From contig JANOYC010000007.1 in NCBI GenBank assembly GCA_031428675.1, positions 1 through 45,827 of the forward strand: a stretch of DNA of 45,827 nt, written 5' to 3'. Positions 45,349 through 45,827 of the stretch are shown here, piece after piece (position 1 is the first letter of the stretch; the number at the start of each line of letters is the position of its first letter). Below the pieces are notes generated by a model. The model was given only the letters and a program-made list of their open reading frames with translations, was not told the origin of the DNA and searched no databases. The position numbers were made by a program, and so were the translations under genes. The stretch comes from JANOYC01 sp031428675 (lineage in GTDB: Bacteria; Actinomycetota; Actinomycetes; Actinomycetales; Microbacteriaceae).

Positions 45349-45827
45349 GTGTTCTCTTTCGTTCTTCGTCGAGTCGCATCGGGCGTTGTGCTCGTGTTCG
45401 TCATCTCGACCGTTGCATATCTTCTCTTGTACCTTGGCGGCGGTGACATCGCTCGTCGAATTCTCGGCCAGCAAGCAACCCAGGATGACGTGCTGGCAAA
45501 AGCAGCCAGCCTCGGTCTCGATCGCCCACTGCTTGTGCAATACGGCGATTGGCTCTCCAACGCGGTCACGGGCAACTTGGGCAACTCGTGGTTCACCGGC
45601 CAACTCGTGACCACCGCGATCTCGACCCGGCTGTCGGTGACCCTCTCGCTCGTTATCGGGGCGACAATCATCAGTGCGCTGATCGCAGTAACGATCGGCG
45701 TGTGGGCCGCTGTGCGTCGCGGCTGGGTCGATCGCGCCGTTCAAGTCGTGTCGATCCTCGGCTTCGCCATCCCGGGCTTTCTGGTGGCCCTCGGCTTGGT
45801 AACCCTCTTCGCGATCAATCTCAAGCT
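45349..45827 (+). CDS. ABC transporter permease, DppB/OppB type (partial, cut by window end)
   Basis: The first 159 codons of a permease begin at GTG 45349 with AAGGA (45338-45342) upstream. The opening VLRRVASGVVLVFVISTVAYLLLYL and the segment ASLGLDRPLLVQYGDWLSNAVTGNLGNSW are the standard DppB/OppB N-terminus, followed by membrane helices (SLVIGATIISALIAVTIGVW). The frame is open to the window edge. It would pair with a second permease and ATPases downstream outside the window to form the importer for the binding protein. Confidence 0.92.
   Translation, partial: MFSFVLRRVASGVVLVFVISTVAYLLLYLGGGDIARRILGQQATQDDVLAKAASLGLDRPLLVQYGDWLSNAVTGNLGNSWFTGQLVTTAISTRLSVTLSLVIGATIISALIAVTIGVWAAVRRGWVDRAVQVVSILGFAIPGFLVALGLVTLFAINLK

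Overview
The window comes from a GC-rich actinobacterial chromosome, most likely a member of the Microbacteriaceae (order Micrococcales). Pointers are the strong G/C preference at codon third positions, frequent GTG starts, actinobacterial signature proteins (DUF3039, DUF222/HNH, MntR-type DtxR), a tmRNA whose reading frame ends in KRTDFALAA, and many -10-like TANNNT boxes only 6-10 nt before a start codon, as expected for leaderless mRNAs. The genus assignment is inference. There are no phage, IS, CRISPR or rRNA genes.

Layout. 1-2374: a poor-looking edge. A frame-broken partial gene with odd homopolymers (1-355), a PRC-barrel gene without a convincing start, a methyltransferase and a frameshifted RibD-like remnant. 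2375-5191: carbon-nitrogen hydrolase, TetR regulator and class I/II aminotransferase. 5273-8042: a lipoprotein, a secreted PKD-like protein and an HtrA-type membrane protease. 8155-17041: a cell-surface polymer locus in two facing arms. The plus arm holds an ExoA-like glycosyltransferase, a CDP-alcohol phosphatidyltransferase, a second family-2 glycosyltransferase and a TagB/TagF-like polymerase. The minus arm holds a nucleotidyltransferase, a TagG-like permease, a TagH-like ATPase and a conserved unknown protein. A DUF222/HNH gene lies between the arms. 17352-19783: an ABC exporter pair. 19793-25616: DUF3039, pncB (minus strand), then murI-rph-rdgB-mntH-mntR packed head to tail. 25633-26991: DedA protein, tRNA-Leu(UAG), a small SAP-like protein. 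27081-31648: a Tad/Flp pilus or secretion operon (tadA, tadB, tadC, a small pilin and three TadE/TadG-like proteins). 31799-34087: a TagD-like cytidylyltransferase, a UspA protein and an MFS transporter. 34158-38068: the conserved block prfB-ftsE-ftsX-smpB-ssrA. 38190-41425: PEP carboxylase and a Cys/Met-rich probable copper-binding four-helix protein. 41496-45827: an unknown protein, a TetR regulator with a probable operator, a nucleoside hydrolase, and a peptide-type ABC importer (binding protein plus the first part of a permease cut by the window edge).

How the parts work together. The surface-polymer genes supply activated alcohol phosphates (nucleotidyltransferase, TagD-like enzyme), transfer them (CDP-alcohol transferase, TagF-like enzyme), add sugars (two glycosyltransferases) and export the product (TagGH-like ABC). 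This is a plausible teichoic-acid-like or phosphoglycan pathway whose product cannot be read from sequence. The TetR/nucleoside hydrolase/ABC set looks like a regulated scavenging unit. The most noteworthy observations are the leaderless promoters, the Asp-to-His change in the CDP-alcohol transferase motif, the TetR operator at 42602-42619, the hairpins at 43607-43640 and 45254-45288, and the 25-bp tandem repeat at 41896-41945.
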